Below, piece after piece: positions 34,468 through 45,876 of a stretch of DNA of 64,000 nt. The translations under genes were made by a program, and so were the position numbers. The notes under the pieces are model-generated. The model made no database searches. It had not been told where the DNA came from and worked only from the letters and a program-made list of their open reading frames with translations. The stretch lies in assembly GCF_018070025.1 (NCBI RefSeq), contig NZ_JAGPYQ010000001.1, positions 7,688,001 to 7,752,000 of the forward strand, given 5' to 3'. The DNA comes from Streptomyces liliiviolaceus (lineage in GTDB: Bacteria; Actinomycetota; Actinomycetes; Streptomycetales; Streptomycetaceae). Numbering within the stretch: position 1 is the stretch's first letter; every line of letters begins with the position of its first letter.

Positions 34468-35144
34468 TCGAGGTACTGGTCGTGGACGACGATGTCCGGG
34501 TCGCCCGGGTCAACGCCGCCTACGTGGAGAAGGTCGCGGGTTTCCATGTCGCGGCCGAGGCGCACTCCGCGGCGGAGGCCCTGCGGCAGTTGGAGGCGCT
34601 GCCCCAGCTGGATCTGGTGCTGCTCGACCACTACCTGCCCGACGAGACGGGTCTGGCGGTCGTCCAGGAGATGCGGCGGCGGGGCCTCCAGGCGGACGTG
34701 ATCATGGTGACCGCGGCCCGTGACGTCACCACGGTCCAAGCGGCGATGCGGCAGGGCGCTCTGCAGTACCTGGTGAAACCGTTCGCCTTCGCCGGGCTCC
34801 GCGCGAAACTTGAGGCGTACGCCGAACTGCGCCGCACCCTCGACGGCGGCGGCGAGGCCGAACAGGCCGAGGTCGACCGGATCTTCGGCGCCCTCTCCAC
34901 GGGCACGGAACCGGACCTGCCCAAAGGGCACTCCCCCACCACCGCGGAGGCGGTGCGCCAGGCTCTGGTGAACGCGGAGAGCCCCCTGTCCGCCCAGGAG
35001 ATCGCCGACAGGACCGGCCTCAGCCGGCAGACCGCCCAGCGCTATCTGAAGCTGTTGGAGCGCACCGGCCGCGCCACCCTGAGCCTGAAGTACGGCGACG
35101 CGGGCCGCCCCGAACACCGCTATGTCTGGGCGACCCGCCCCTGA
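34464..35144 (+). CDS. CitB/DcuR-type response regulator
   Basis: A 226-residue regulator. The receiver domain (about 1-120) has phospho-acceptor Asp55 (VLLDHYLPD) and the Lys in VKPFAF. The C-terminal helix-turn-helix (about 170-225: SAQEIADRTGLSRQTAQRYL) is as in the CitB/DcuR group. It is cotranslated with the kinase (ATGA overlap, AAGGAGGAG upstream). The next gene, convergent at 33 bases, encodes a solute:sodium symporter. A regulatory link to carboxylate uptake is likely but not proven. Confidence 0.92.
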   Translation: MIEVLVVDDDVRVARVNAAYVEKVAGFHVAAEAHSAAEALRQLEALPQLDLVLLDHYLPDETGLAVVQEMRRRGLQADVIMVTAARDVTTVQAAMRQGALQYLVKPFAFAGLRAKLEAYAELRRTLDGGGEAEQAEVDRIFGALSTGTEPDLPKGHSPTTAEAVRQALVNAESPLSAQEIADRTGLSRQTAQRYLKLLERTGRATLSLKYGDAGRPEHRYVWATRP

Positions 35145-35177
35145 CGGAGATCCCGCGGGGACGCCAACGGGTGCGCC

Positions 35178-36770
35178 TCAGACCGCCCCAGCTCCCGTGA
35201 GCGCCCGCACCTCCGTCTCCGCGTGCTTGGCCTCGTCCGGCGCTTCCCTCGACGTGATCGTGCCGACCCAGCCCGCGAGGAAGCCCATCGGAATGGACAC
35301 CAGGCCCGGATTGTCCAACGGGAAGTACTGCAGGTCGACGCCCGGGAACAGCGAAGCGGGACTGCCCGACACCACGGGCGACAGCACCACCAGCACCAGG
35401 GCGGGCACCAGGCCCCCGTACACGGACCACACCGCGCCGCGTGTCGTGAAGTTCCGCCAGAACAGCGAGTACAGCAGGACGGGCAGGTTCGCCGACGCGG
35501 CGACCGCGAAGGCCAGTCCCACCAGGAACGCCACATTGAGGTCGCGCGCCAGCAGACCGAGCGCGATGGCCACGACGCCGACCCCGACCGCGGCGACCCG
35601 TGCCACGGCCACCTCGCTGCGCGGCTTGGCACGCCGTCGCCGCAGCGACGCGTAGAGGTCGTGGGCCACGGAAGCGGAGGAGGCGAGCGTGATGCCGGCG
35701 ACCACCGCGAGGATCGTGGCGAAGGCGATCGCGGCGACGATCGCAAAAAGAACCGTTCCTCCAGTGGACGAGGCCCCGCCACCCAGATCGAGCGCCAGCA
35801 GCGGAACCGCCGTGTTCCCGGCCGCGTTCGACCCGCGTACGGCATCGGGGCCGACGATCGCCGCCGCACCGAACCCGAGCACGATCGTCATCAGGTAGAA
35901 CCCGCCGATCAGCCCGATCGACCAGACGACCGAGCGACGGGCGGCGCGGGCGGTCGGCACGGTGTAGAAGCGCGACAGGATGTGCGGCAGGCCCGCCGTG
36001 CCGAGCACCAGGGCCAGTCCGAGGCTGATGAAGTCGAGCCGCGCCGTCCAGTCCCCGCCGTACTTCAGGCCCGGCGCCAGGAACGACTTCCCGTGCCCGC
36101 TCCGCTCCGCCGCCGTACGCAGCAACTGGTCGAAGTCTCCGTGGAACCGCACCAGGACGAGCACGGTCAACGCGATCGCCCCGCCCATGAGCAGGACCGC
36201 CTTGACGATCTGGATCCATGTGGTGGCCCGCATCCCGCCGAACGACACGTAGACGACCATGAGCGCGCCCACACCGATGACCGTCCAGGTCTGTGCCGCC
36301 TCGCCCGTGCCTCCCAGCAGGAGCGCGACCAGGCTGCCCGCTCCCACCATCTGGGCGACCAGGTACAGAACCGACACGGTCACCGAGGACGTTCCCGCCG
36401 CGATGCGCACCGGCCGCTCGCTCATCCGGGCGGCGACGACGTCGGCGAGCGTGAACCGTCCGCAGTTGCGCACCAGTTCGGCGACCAGGAAGAGGACGAC
36501 CAGCCACGCGACGAGAAACCCCACCGAGTACAGCAGCCCGTCGTAGCCGAAGAGCGCGATCAGCCCCGAGATACCGAGGAAGGAGGCGGCGGACATGTAG
36601 TCGCCCGCGATGGCAAAACCATTCTCCATCGGCGAGAAGAGCCTGCCGCCCGCGTAGAACTCCTCCGCCGAACCGTGCCGGTGACGGCTCACCCAGGTCG
36701 TGATCCCCAGAGTGATCGCGACGAACACACTGAAGAGCAGCAGGGCCAGCGTCTGATGGTTCTCCGTCAC
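35178..36770 (-). CDS. Sodium:solute symporter (acetate/monocarboxylate permease, ActP/MctC-like)
   Basis: A 530-residue SSS-family transporter with about 13 membrane helices. The family features GRLFSPMENGFAIAGDYMSA (TM1 region) and the typical SSS signature around GLALVLGTAGLPHILSRFYTV are present. ActP-type members carry acetate and other short monocarboxylates, coupled to Na+. It pairs with the DUF485 gene upstream: the GTG start overlaps that gene's TGA, as in the E. coli yjcH-actP operon. No separate ribosome site is needed. Confidence 0.9.
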   Translation of the reverse strand: MTENHQTLALLLFSVFVAITLGITTWVSRHRHGSAEEFYAGGRLFSPMENGFAIAGDYMSAASFLGISGLIALFGYDGLLYSVGFLVAWLVVLFLVAELVRNCGRFTLADVVAARMSERPVRIAAGTSSVTVSVLYLVAQMVGAGSLVALLLGGTGEAAQTWTVIGVGALMVVYVSFGGMRATTWIQIVKAVLLMGGAIALTVLVLVRFHGDFDQLLRTAAERSGHGKSFLAPGLKYGGDWTARLDFISLGLALVLGTAGLPHILSRFYTVPTARAARRSVVWSIGLIGGFYLMTIVLGFGAAAIVGPDAVRGSNAAGNTAVPLLALDLGGGASSTGGTVLFAIVAAIAFATILAVVAGITLASSASVAHDLYASLRRRRAKPRSEVAVARVAAVGVGVVAIALGLLARDLNVAFLVGLAFAVAASANLPVLLYSLFWRNFTTRGAVWSVYGGLVPALVLVVLSPVVSGSPASLFPGVDLQYFPLDNPGLVSIPMGFLAGWVGTITSREAPDEAKHAETEVRALTGAGAV

Positions 36771-37255
36771 CTCCCACCGCCCGCGACGCTGCGCGTCAGC
36801 TCCTGTGTGTCCCAGCGCAGGTCGAGCGCGGCCCGGTCCCTGCGCAGCCGCGCGTGCCGCGCGTACGCCCAGGTGAAGAGGAACGTCGTGAGGAACTGCC
36901 CGAGCCCCGCGACCATCGCCACGTTCACCGCGCCGACGACGGGCCGCGCCATGAAGTCCGGCGCTGTGGTCGCCGTCACGACATACGCCACGTACCAGGT
37001 GAAGAACACCGCGACGGCCGGGATCACGAACCTCCGATACCGGCCGCGCACCTCCTGGAAGGCGGCACTGCGCTGCACCTCCAGATAGACGTCGGCGGCG
37101 CGCGCGCTCAGGTCCTCCTGCTCCCCGCGCGCGGGCGGCACAACGGGAGCGGGCGCACCCGTACCGTCCAACTCGCCCCACCCGGAGGCGAGCGCGTCGT
37201 ACCAGGGGTCGTCGATCCGGACCTGTCCGGGGTCGGGACCGTCGTGCTTCTCCAC
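36767..37255 (-). CDS. DUF485 family membrane protein (YjcH-like)
   Basis: A 162-residue protein with an acidic, Pro-rich N-terminal half and two membrane helices (about 80-105 and 112-140). The DUF485 family accompanies ActP-type symporters and is thought to be an accessory subunit. I chose the GTG at 37255 with AAGGAGAG 7 bases upstream. An ATG at 37297 would add 14 residues without a ribosome site. It is first gene of the symporter operon. Confidence 0.85.
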   Translation of the reverse strand: MEKHDGPDPGQVRIDDPWYDALASGWGELDGTGAPAPVVPPARGEQEDLSARAADVYLEVQRSAAFQEVRGRYRRFVIPAVAVFFTWYVAYVVTATTAPDFMARPVVGAVNVAMVAGLGQFLTTFLFTWAYARHARLRRDRAALDLRWDTQELTRSVAGGGR

Positions 37256-37359
37256 CGAACTCTCCTTGTCCGCCGCCCGTTTCGGCCGCGTGCCCAAGGA
37301 TGGACAGAACGGGAAGATCCCTGACTCTTCTCTCCGCGCACTTCACCCCATCAGGTGAC

Positions 37360-38040
37360 TCACCCCCCTGGTGGCCGCACAAGTCCTTTCCCGAAGGCGT
37401 AACGGACGGCCTGAGCACGGCCCTTGAGTCCCGTCTTGGCGAAGAGGTTGTTGATGTGGGTCTTCACCGTGGCGGTGGACACCTGCAGCCTGCGGGCGAT
37501 CTCCTGGTTGCTCAGCCCCTCGGCGATCAGCACCAGTACCTCCGTCTCCCGCAGGGTCAGCCCGTCCGGCGTCTCCTGCGCGGGCACGGCGACCTCCGGT
37601 TCCGACAGTCGCTCCAGCAAACGCCGCTGGATGCCCGGTGAGAGTCCCGCGTCCCCGGACAGCACGCTCCGCACGGCTCTGACGATCTCGTCGCCGCCCG
37701 CGTCCTTGGTGAGATAGCCGCGAGCGCCCGCCCGCAGAGCGGGAAACAGCGACTCGTCGTCCGCGAACGTGGTGAGTACGACAACCTGGGTCCTCGGGTG
37801 CTCGGACCTGATGCGCCTGGTCGCCTCGACCCCGTCGCAACGGGGCATACGCAAATCCATCAGCACCACGTCCGGGTCCAGCCCGGCCACCAGCCGTACA
37901 GCCTCGTCCCCGTCGGCGGCTGCGCCGACGACCTCGATCCCGGGCAGCAGACCGAGCAGCATCACGATGCCCTCGCGCACCACGGTCTGATCGTCCGCCA
38001 CCACGACACGGGCCGGTGCCGCACCGCGCTCCTCCGTCAT
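37360..38040 (-). CDS. NarL/LuxR-family response regulator
   Basis: A 226-residue regulator. The receiver domain has phospho-acceptor Asp in VVLMDLRMPRCDG (about residue 61). The C-terminal LuxR helix-turn-helix (about 155-215: LTLRETEVLVLIAEGLSNQEIARRL, shown in part) is of the NarL type. Start overlaps the stop of its kinase gene (ATGA). It lies immediately downstream of the DUF485/symporter promoter region, so it may or may not control that operon. Confidence 0.92.
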   Translation of the reverse strand: MTEERGAAPARVVVADDQTVVREGIVMLLGLLPGIEVVGAAADGDEAVRLVAGLDPDVVLMDLRMPRCDGVEATRRIRSEHPRTQVVVLTTFADDESLFPALRAGARGYLTKDAGGDEIVRAVRSVLSGDAGLSPGIQRRLLERLSEPEVAVPAQETPDGLTLRETEVLVLIAEGLSNQEIARRLQVSTATVKTHINNLFAKTGLKGRAQAVRYAFGKGLVRPPGG

Positions 38041-39188
38041 ACAGGCACCTTCAGCGTCACCACGAACCCCTCCTCGTACGGCCCGGCCTCCAGCGAGCCG
38101 CCCAGCAGCTCGGCCCGCTCCCGCATTCCGAGCAGACCGTATCCGGCGCCGGTGTGGGTGAACTCCCCCGGCGGAGCGCCCGAGTCCCGTACGTGCAGCG
38201 TCACTTCGTGCGGTCCGTACTCCATCCGTATGCGGACCTTGGCGCCCGGCGCGTGCTTCCGGACGTTCGTCAGTGCCTCCTGGGCGACTCTGCGGACCGC
38301 TTGGGATGCCTCGGCCGGCAGCAGTCGCCTTTCACCCGTGACGGTGACGTCGGCGCCGTCGGACTCGGCGACGAGTTCACTCAGGAACTCCTCCAGCGGG
38401 GACAGCTCACCGCGCAGCGCGGAAAGCGCCTGCCTGGTCTCGGCGAGCCCTTCACGGGCCATTCTCCGCGCGGCCACGACACGGTCGAGGACCTGGTCCT
38501 TCTCGCCCCCTCCCTCGATCAGCAGCCGGGCCGCCTCCAGGTGCACGAGCTGGGCCGAGAGGCTGTGCGCCAGTACGTCGTGGATCTCCCGCGCGATCCG
38601 GGCCCGCTCCGCAAGTGCCGCGGACTCCGCCTCGGCCGCCCGCGCCGCACGCTCCTGGGTGAGCAGCCGCTGGGTGCTGCCCCGGGCCTCGGCGTCCAGT
38701 CGGAGCACATAGCCGGCCAGGGCGATCCCTCCGGTCGTGGCCACCGTGGACAGCGGGCCGTCGTGATTGACGGCCGCGTACGCTCCCAGCGCCGCGCAGG
38801 TGGCGGGGAGTGCGGCCAGCAAGGGCAGACGCTCCATGGCGATGACGCCGCACACGCACCACAGGACGAGAGCGGGCACCCGGAGCCCTACACCGTGAGC
38901 GACCACGGCGACGGCGAACAGCAGGGCCAACAGTCCGAGGGAGGGCAGGAGCCGGTGGTCGAGCGTGGTCCGCGTGAATCCCCAGACCCCGAATCCGCAG
39001 GCGAGGACCCCCAGGACGGCTGCCGCGACGCCCCAGCCGTGCAGGTCGCTGTCCTTGAAGGTCGCCACCAGAAGAATCCCGACGGCCAGGACGCGCGAGG
39101 CCAGCGTGAGCGCGTGCCGGGCCCTGTGCACCCCTGCCCCGGAGAGCGCCTCGCGGGAGGGCCAGCGCTGCCAGACGGTCTCCGTCAC
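38037..39188 (-). CDS. NarL-system sensor histidine kinase (HisKA_3 type)
   Basis: A 383-residue kinase. The N-terminal part has about 5-6 membrane helices (about 28-165). HisKA_3 has the H-box REIHDVLAHSLSAQ (phospho-His about 205). The HATPase ends with GYGLLGMRERAELLGG. Start is GTG at 39188 with AAGGAG 6 bases upstream, overlapping the stop of the upstream membrane protein gene (GTGA). The three genes (membrane protein, kinase, regulator) form one coupled operon. The ligand is unknown. Confidence 0.9.
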   Translation of the reverse strand: MTETVWQRWPSREALSGAGVHRARHALTLASRVLAVGILLVATFKDSDLHGWGVAAAVLGVLACGFGVWGFTRTTLDHRLLPSLGLLALLFAVAVVAHGVGLRVPALVLWCVCGVIAMERLPLLAALPATCAALGAYAAVNHDGPLSTVATTGGIALAGYVLRLDAEARGSTQRLLTQERAARAAEAESAALAERARIAREIHDVLAHSLSAQLVHLEAARLLIEGGGEKDQVLDRVVAARRMAREGLAETRQALSALRGELSPLEEFLSELVAESDGADVTVTGERRLLPAEASQAVRRVAQEALTNVRKHAPGAKVRIRMEYGPHEVTLHVRDSGAPPGEFTHTGAGYGLLGMRERAELLGGSLEAGPYEEGFVVTLKVPV

Positions 39189-39709
39189 ACGTGCTCCTTC
39201 GGCATGGGACGAGGCACGTTCGCACCGTGGACCGCGCTCTGCCCGGTCACCGGACGCAGTCCCTGCGCCCGCCAGGCAAGGATGCCGGAGCGGACGAGCA
39301 GCGTCAGAGCGAGCCCGAGAAGCAGCGCCGAGGTGTCCTGGTGGAGGCCGAACGCGGCGCCGAGGCCGACCAGGCCCGCCCGCAGGGCTATGCCCGTGAT
39401 CCAGACCCCGACGCCGGCTTTGCTGCCCCTGCTCCACACCTCTCCGTCCGGCGTGGCCCAGACGCGGGTGGTCCATGCCCAGCCGAGGCCGGTGACCAGG
39501 GCGACGAGGAGTTCCACGCCGAGCAAGAGAGCCGATGCCGTCCGATGGCCGGGATCCAGCAGGCCGGGCTCGCGCACGGCGAGAAAGACGAGCACCGCGG
39601 GCGCGACCCACCAACGTTTGTCGGCGTCCAGCCGCCGGGGGCGGAACTGGCGGGCGATCACCAGGACGGCTACGGCGACGACCGCCAGAACATCGACAAG
39701 CCCGGACAT
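39185..39709 (-). CDS. Small multi-pass membrane protein, operon partner of a two-component system
   Basis: A 174-residue protein with about 5 membrane helices, with basic loops (RQFRPRRLDADKRW). It resembles the DUF1453/CcdC-like group in size and layout, though I am not certain of the family. Start ATG at 39709 has GGAGG 5 bases upstream. An in-frame frame extending to 39850 adds 47 residues that do not look coding. It overlaps the kinase start (GTGA), so it is likely an accessory or sensing partner. Confidence 0.78.
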   Translation of the reverse strand: MSGLVDVLAVVAVAVLVIARQFRPRRLDADKRWWVAPAVLVFLAVREPGLLDPGHRTASALLLGVELLVALVTGLGWAWTTRVWATPDGEVWSRGSKAGVGVWITGIALRAGLVGLGAAFGLHQDTSALLLGLALTLLVRSGILAWRAQGLRPVTGQSAVHGANVPRPMPKEHV

Positions 39710-40012
39710 CACGGCCTCCGTGAGCGAGGAGAGGAAGGTGCCGGCAGCGAGTGCTGTCGACGCCTTCGACGCTACGGAAACGCGCCGGTCCGGGGATCGG
39801 AGCCGGGGTGGATCGTGGGTGGATCCTGGCGACCGCCGGTCTCCACCCACGGGTGGAGGGAACCTCCTGCGCGCTTCCCCGCGCTCTCACGGACCGCCAC
39901 GGTCCGACGGGGCCGACCGGAACTCCGGCCGGCCCCGTCGAACCGCAGACGCGTCGAACCGCAGACGCGTCGCCGCCAGACGCGTCGCCCGCGTACGCGT
40001 CGGTGGGACCGC
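39710..40012. other. Gap between the membrane protein operon and parE
   Basis: About 303 bases. It holds the promoter of the leftward operon, the parE terminator (39905-39940) and five copies of ACGCGTCG (39949-40022). No gene was seen. Confidence 0.6.
39905..39940 (-). terminator. Hairpin terminator after parE
   Basis: A 16-bp stem with one mismatch (CGACGGGGCCGACCGG against CCGGCCGGCCCCGTCG) and loop AACT, 73 bases beyond the parE stop codon. Confidence 0.8.

Positions 40013-40022
<10 letters not shown>
39949..40022. repeat. Five short direct repeats across the parE stop codon
   Basis: ACGCGTCG occurs at 39949, 39965, 39980, 39995 and 40015, mostly at 15-16 base spacing. The last copy is inside the final codons of parE and the others lie downstream. 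Confidence 0.85.
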
Positions 40023-42136
<2,114 letters not shown>

Positions 42137-42165
42137 GCGGTTCGCTCCTCGCTGAATTTCAGTTG

Positions 42166-42187
42166 GGGCCCTTTTGGGTAAGGGCCC
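42166..42187 (-). promoter_or_regulatory. Hairpin in the parE leader
   Basis: GGGCCCTT-(6)-AAGGGCCC forms an 8-bp stem with a 6-base loop, 30 bases upstream of the parE start codon. It may affect leader stability or act as an attenuator. It is followed by no T-tract. Confidence 0.45.
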
Positions 42188-42354
42188 GGCTTCGGTCACC
42201 GGTCTGAGGGTACCGAGGCCTGGTAGAGCCGTTGTAACGCCACCCTCGTCCCAAACGCAGACTAGTCCAGAGTCGCATGCTTGTTCGATCCCTCGTTGGA
42301 GTGAAGTACATATCACGTTCCCTTCCAGGCATGAACCATTTAGGCTCCGGGCAC

Positions 42355-42391
42355 GTCCTCAAGAACAACCGGCAAGCCAGCCGGTGAGGAC
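42355..42391 (+). promoter_or_regulatory. Nested hairpin segment upstream of the DUF7455 gene
   Basis: GTCCTC at 42355 pairs with GAGGAC at 42386, and ACCGGC at 42368 pairs with GCCGGT at 42380, enclosing a 6-base loop and one bulge. A T-run follows about 90 bases on. This could be a 5' leader structure or part of a small RNA. Confidence 0.35.
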
Positions 42392-42577
42392 TGAACCTGA
42401 CAGAGCGCGAACCCGTAAGACACGAAGACACGCAATACGGCTCATTCGCCGCCAACCGGCAGCAGACAGCCGACTCGGAAAGATTTTTTTCGAGGAAGAG
42501 CCACGAGCGGGAACGTTTTCGGCCTGGTTGGATGTTGACCCTGGTACGACAGCTCGTCGAGCTAGAGAAGAGGCGAC

Positions 42578-42808
42578 GTGACTACTGTTCTGACCCCCGC
42601 GAGCCCACTGACGGCCGCTGACCGCTGCGACCGTTGCGGCGCCCAGGCATATCTGCGCGTCGTCCTCCTCAACGGTGGTGAACTGCTCTTCTGCGCCCAC
42701 CACGGGCGCAAGTTCGAGCCGGAACTCAAGAAGATCGCCGCTGAGATACAGGACGAGACGGAGCGGTTGACTGCCGCACCGGCAAGCGCCAACGACGAAG
42801 AGCACTGA
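42578..42808 (+). CDS. DUF7455 small zinc-ribbon-like protein
   Basis: A 76-residue protein with CDRCGAQAYLRV (CxxC) and a later CAHHGRKF (C..H) that together could bind zinc, followed by an acidic helix. It is a conserved Streptomyces small protein next to hrdB and parE; the function is unknown. Start is GTG at 42578 with GAAGAGG upstream. It is followed by a very strong terminator, so it is a single-gene unit. Confidence 0.85.
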   Translation: MTTVLTPASPLTAADRCDRCGAQAYLRVVLLNGGELLFCAHHGRKFEPELKKIAAEIQDETERLTAAPASANDEEH

Positions 42809-42855
42809 CACTTCGCGCAGACGACGAGCCATCTCCGGCACAGGCCGGTGACCGG

Positions 42856-42885
42856 GCGGCCGCCCCTGATTCCAGGGGCGGCCGC
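42856..42885 (+). terminator. Intrinsic terminator after the DUF7455 gene
   Basis: A 13-bp perfect stem GCGGCCGCCCCTG with loop ATTC, 47 bases after the stop. Confidence 0.88.
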
Positions 42886-42941
42886 TCGCGCTCGTGGCTG
42901 CGGAAGTGCGCTCTCTCCCACGAAGAACGCCACGGAATCCG

Positions 42942-42994
42942 TCAGGCAGCTCCCAGCGGCCCGCTCCCTCAGGCAGCCCTCAGCGGCCCGCTCC
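42942..42994. repeat. Tandem 27-base repeat across the protease stop codon
   Basis: Two copies of TCAGGCAGC..CAGCGGCCCGCTCC at 42942-42967 and 42969-42994. The second contains the stop codon of the serine protease gene. Confidence 0.8.
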
Positions 42995-43795
42995 GAGCGC
43001 TGTGGCGACCCCTGAGGCCCGCGTATAGACTCCAGGGCTCCCGACCCGCCCACAGCCGCTTCCCCACGACACAAGGCCGATCAGCCGCCCCTGAGCGACC
43101 AGAGGGCCACCGCTGTCCCCCTGACAGGCGTCTCGGCCACCGCCCGTCTCTCCCGCACAGAGCATGGAGCCGGCGAGGTACGTGCCGTCGGCGCTGCCCG
43201 GATAGGCCTCCTCGCAGACGGCGTCGGACAGCACCCGGACGTGCGAGGCCCGCAGGGAACTCGCATAGTCTCCGTTCCCCGTCGTATCGCCCCAGCCGTA
43301 CACCACAGCACCCGTACCGGGCTTGTACGCGGCGTCTCCGGCGCCCGCCGGCCGAATGACCGAACCGGCGTCGAGCGGCTCCGAGAGGGTGAGTACGGCG
43401 AAGTCCCCGGCGTTCGTGTAGGCGTCGTGCCGCGGATTGATCCAGATGTCGCGCACGGCGATCTCCTTGCCCCCGTCCGCTCTCAGGTCTCCGCGACCCG
43501 CGACGATCCGCAGATCCCGGACCTTGCGAGGGGGAGCGCCCAGTACTTCCTCGCCCAGGCAGTGGGCGGCCGTCAGCACGGTCTCCCGCCCGATCGCCAC
43601 TCCCCCGCAGAACTGTCCCGCGCGTGTTCCCCCGAACCGGTCACGGCTGGACAGCGCCACCATCCAAGGGGCCTCGGCGATGTCCACCGGGTAGCCGCCG
43701 ATGACGACGCCGGCCGTCGCGGGGGCCGGGGATGCCAGCGGTATCACGGCCGCCGTGGCCGCGAGGGCCAGTGCACGGGCGAAGGTACGACGCAT
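42980..43795 (-). CDS. Secreted trypsin-like serine protease (S1A)
   Basis: A 271-residue exported protease. The signal peptide (about 1-28) ends near ATA. The mature start VVIGGYPV is of trypsin-type zymogen style. Catalytic His is in TAAHC, Asp in AGDFAVLTL and Ser in GDSGGP (preceded by DACQ, so Asp sits six before Ser, suggesting Arg/Lys specificity). Six Cys can form disulfides. It probably degrades extracellular protein. A single transcription unit with hrdB upstream is unlikely because the hrdB terminator lies between them. Confidence 0.93.
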   Translation of the reverse strand: MRRTFARALALAATAAVIPLASPAPATAGVVIGGYPVDIAEAPWMVALSSRDRFGGTRAGQFCGGVAIGRETVLTAAHCLGEEVLGAPPRKVRDLRIVAGRGDLRADGGKEIAVRDIWINPRHDAYTNAGDFAVLTLSEPLDAGSVIRPAGAGDAAYKPGTGAVVYGWGDTTGNGDYASSLRASHVRVLSDAVCEEAYPGSADGTYLAGSMLCAGETGGGRDACQGDSGGPLVAQGRLIGLVSWGSGCGRVGSPGVYTRASGVATALGAGR

Positions 43796-43872
43796 ACGCG
43801 CTCCTCACTCTGGGGTTGTCACGAGACACCCAGAGTGATCCAGTCGGCGGCGCTCCGCACTCCGCACGGACC

Positions 43873-43908
43873 GAGGGCCCGGCTCCCATCACGGGAAGCC
43901 GGGCCCTC
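43873..43908 (-). terminator. Intrinsic terminator after hrdB
   Basis: A 12-bp stem GAGGGCCCGGCT / AGCCGGGCCCTC with a 12-base loop that can itself pair, 22 bases after the hrdB stop. Confidence 0.85.
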
Positions 43909-43930
43909 GATGACGTACTGCGGCCGAGGC

Positions 43931-45469
<1,539 letters not shown>

Positions 45470-45876
45470 GAACAACCTCTCGGAACGTTGGAAAACGGCT
45501 TCCGGCCCCGTCCACTGCGGAGAGGAGCCGACGACCGCCGACTTTGGAATGGGCCGACGGCGCGGGCGGGAGCCGGGGAGAGTCACAGCGCCTGAAGCGG
45601 CGCCCATATTCCCTACTCGGCTGTCACCTCTTAGGTCATCGCGCTGTCCCGAAGAGTGTTACGCCCAATCTGCGTGGCCCGAGTCACACCCCGTAAGCAC
45701 CTAAAAGTGGCCAGATACGGTCAGAGGTGGTCAGGGGGCGATTCCAGCATCCCATCGCACCGCCGGGCCCCACCGGATCCTCCAGGAATCCGGTGGGGCC
45801 CGGCGGCAGACGGTTCGCCGGCCGAACGGTGCCACGCGGGGCGAACGCTCCCGACCGCGCCACCCGAGGTACGCGA
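45470..45876. other. hrdB promoter region
   Basis: About 407 bases between hrdB and whiH, both leftward. It contains the whiH terminator at 45760-45806. The hrdB promoter(s) lie between about 45480 and 45740, where AT-richer blocks occur (TAACACT and GGGAATATG on the minus strand). I could not assign a specific -35/-10 pair. Confidence 0.6.
45760..45806 (-). terminator. Intrinsic terminator after whiH
   Basis: A 19-bp perfect stem (CCGCCGGGCCCCACCGGAT and its complement) with a 9-base loop, 70 bases beyond the whiH stop codon. It is the longest perfect hairpin in the window. Confidence 0.9.

Larger units (their letters stand above)
42137..42577. other. Divergent gap between parE and the DUF7455 gene, with structured RNA-like segments
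   Basis: About 441 bases, no gene. It holds a hairpin close to parE (42166-42187), a possible parE -10 (TAGTCT, minus strand 42259-42264), a nested hairpin segment at 42355-42391 and a run of T at 42484-42490. Confidence 0.6.

Noticed and set aside
45590..45625. Sigma-R-type promoter of hrdB (GGGAAT on the minus strand)
   Set aside because: A GTT -10 at the expected 18-base spacing was not found, so I did not list it as a promoter.
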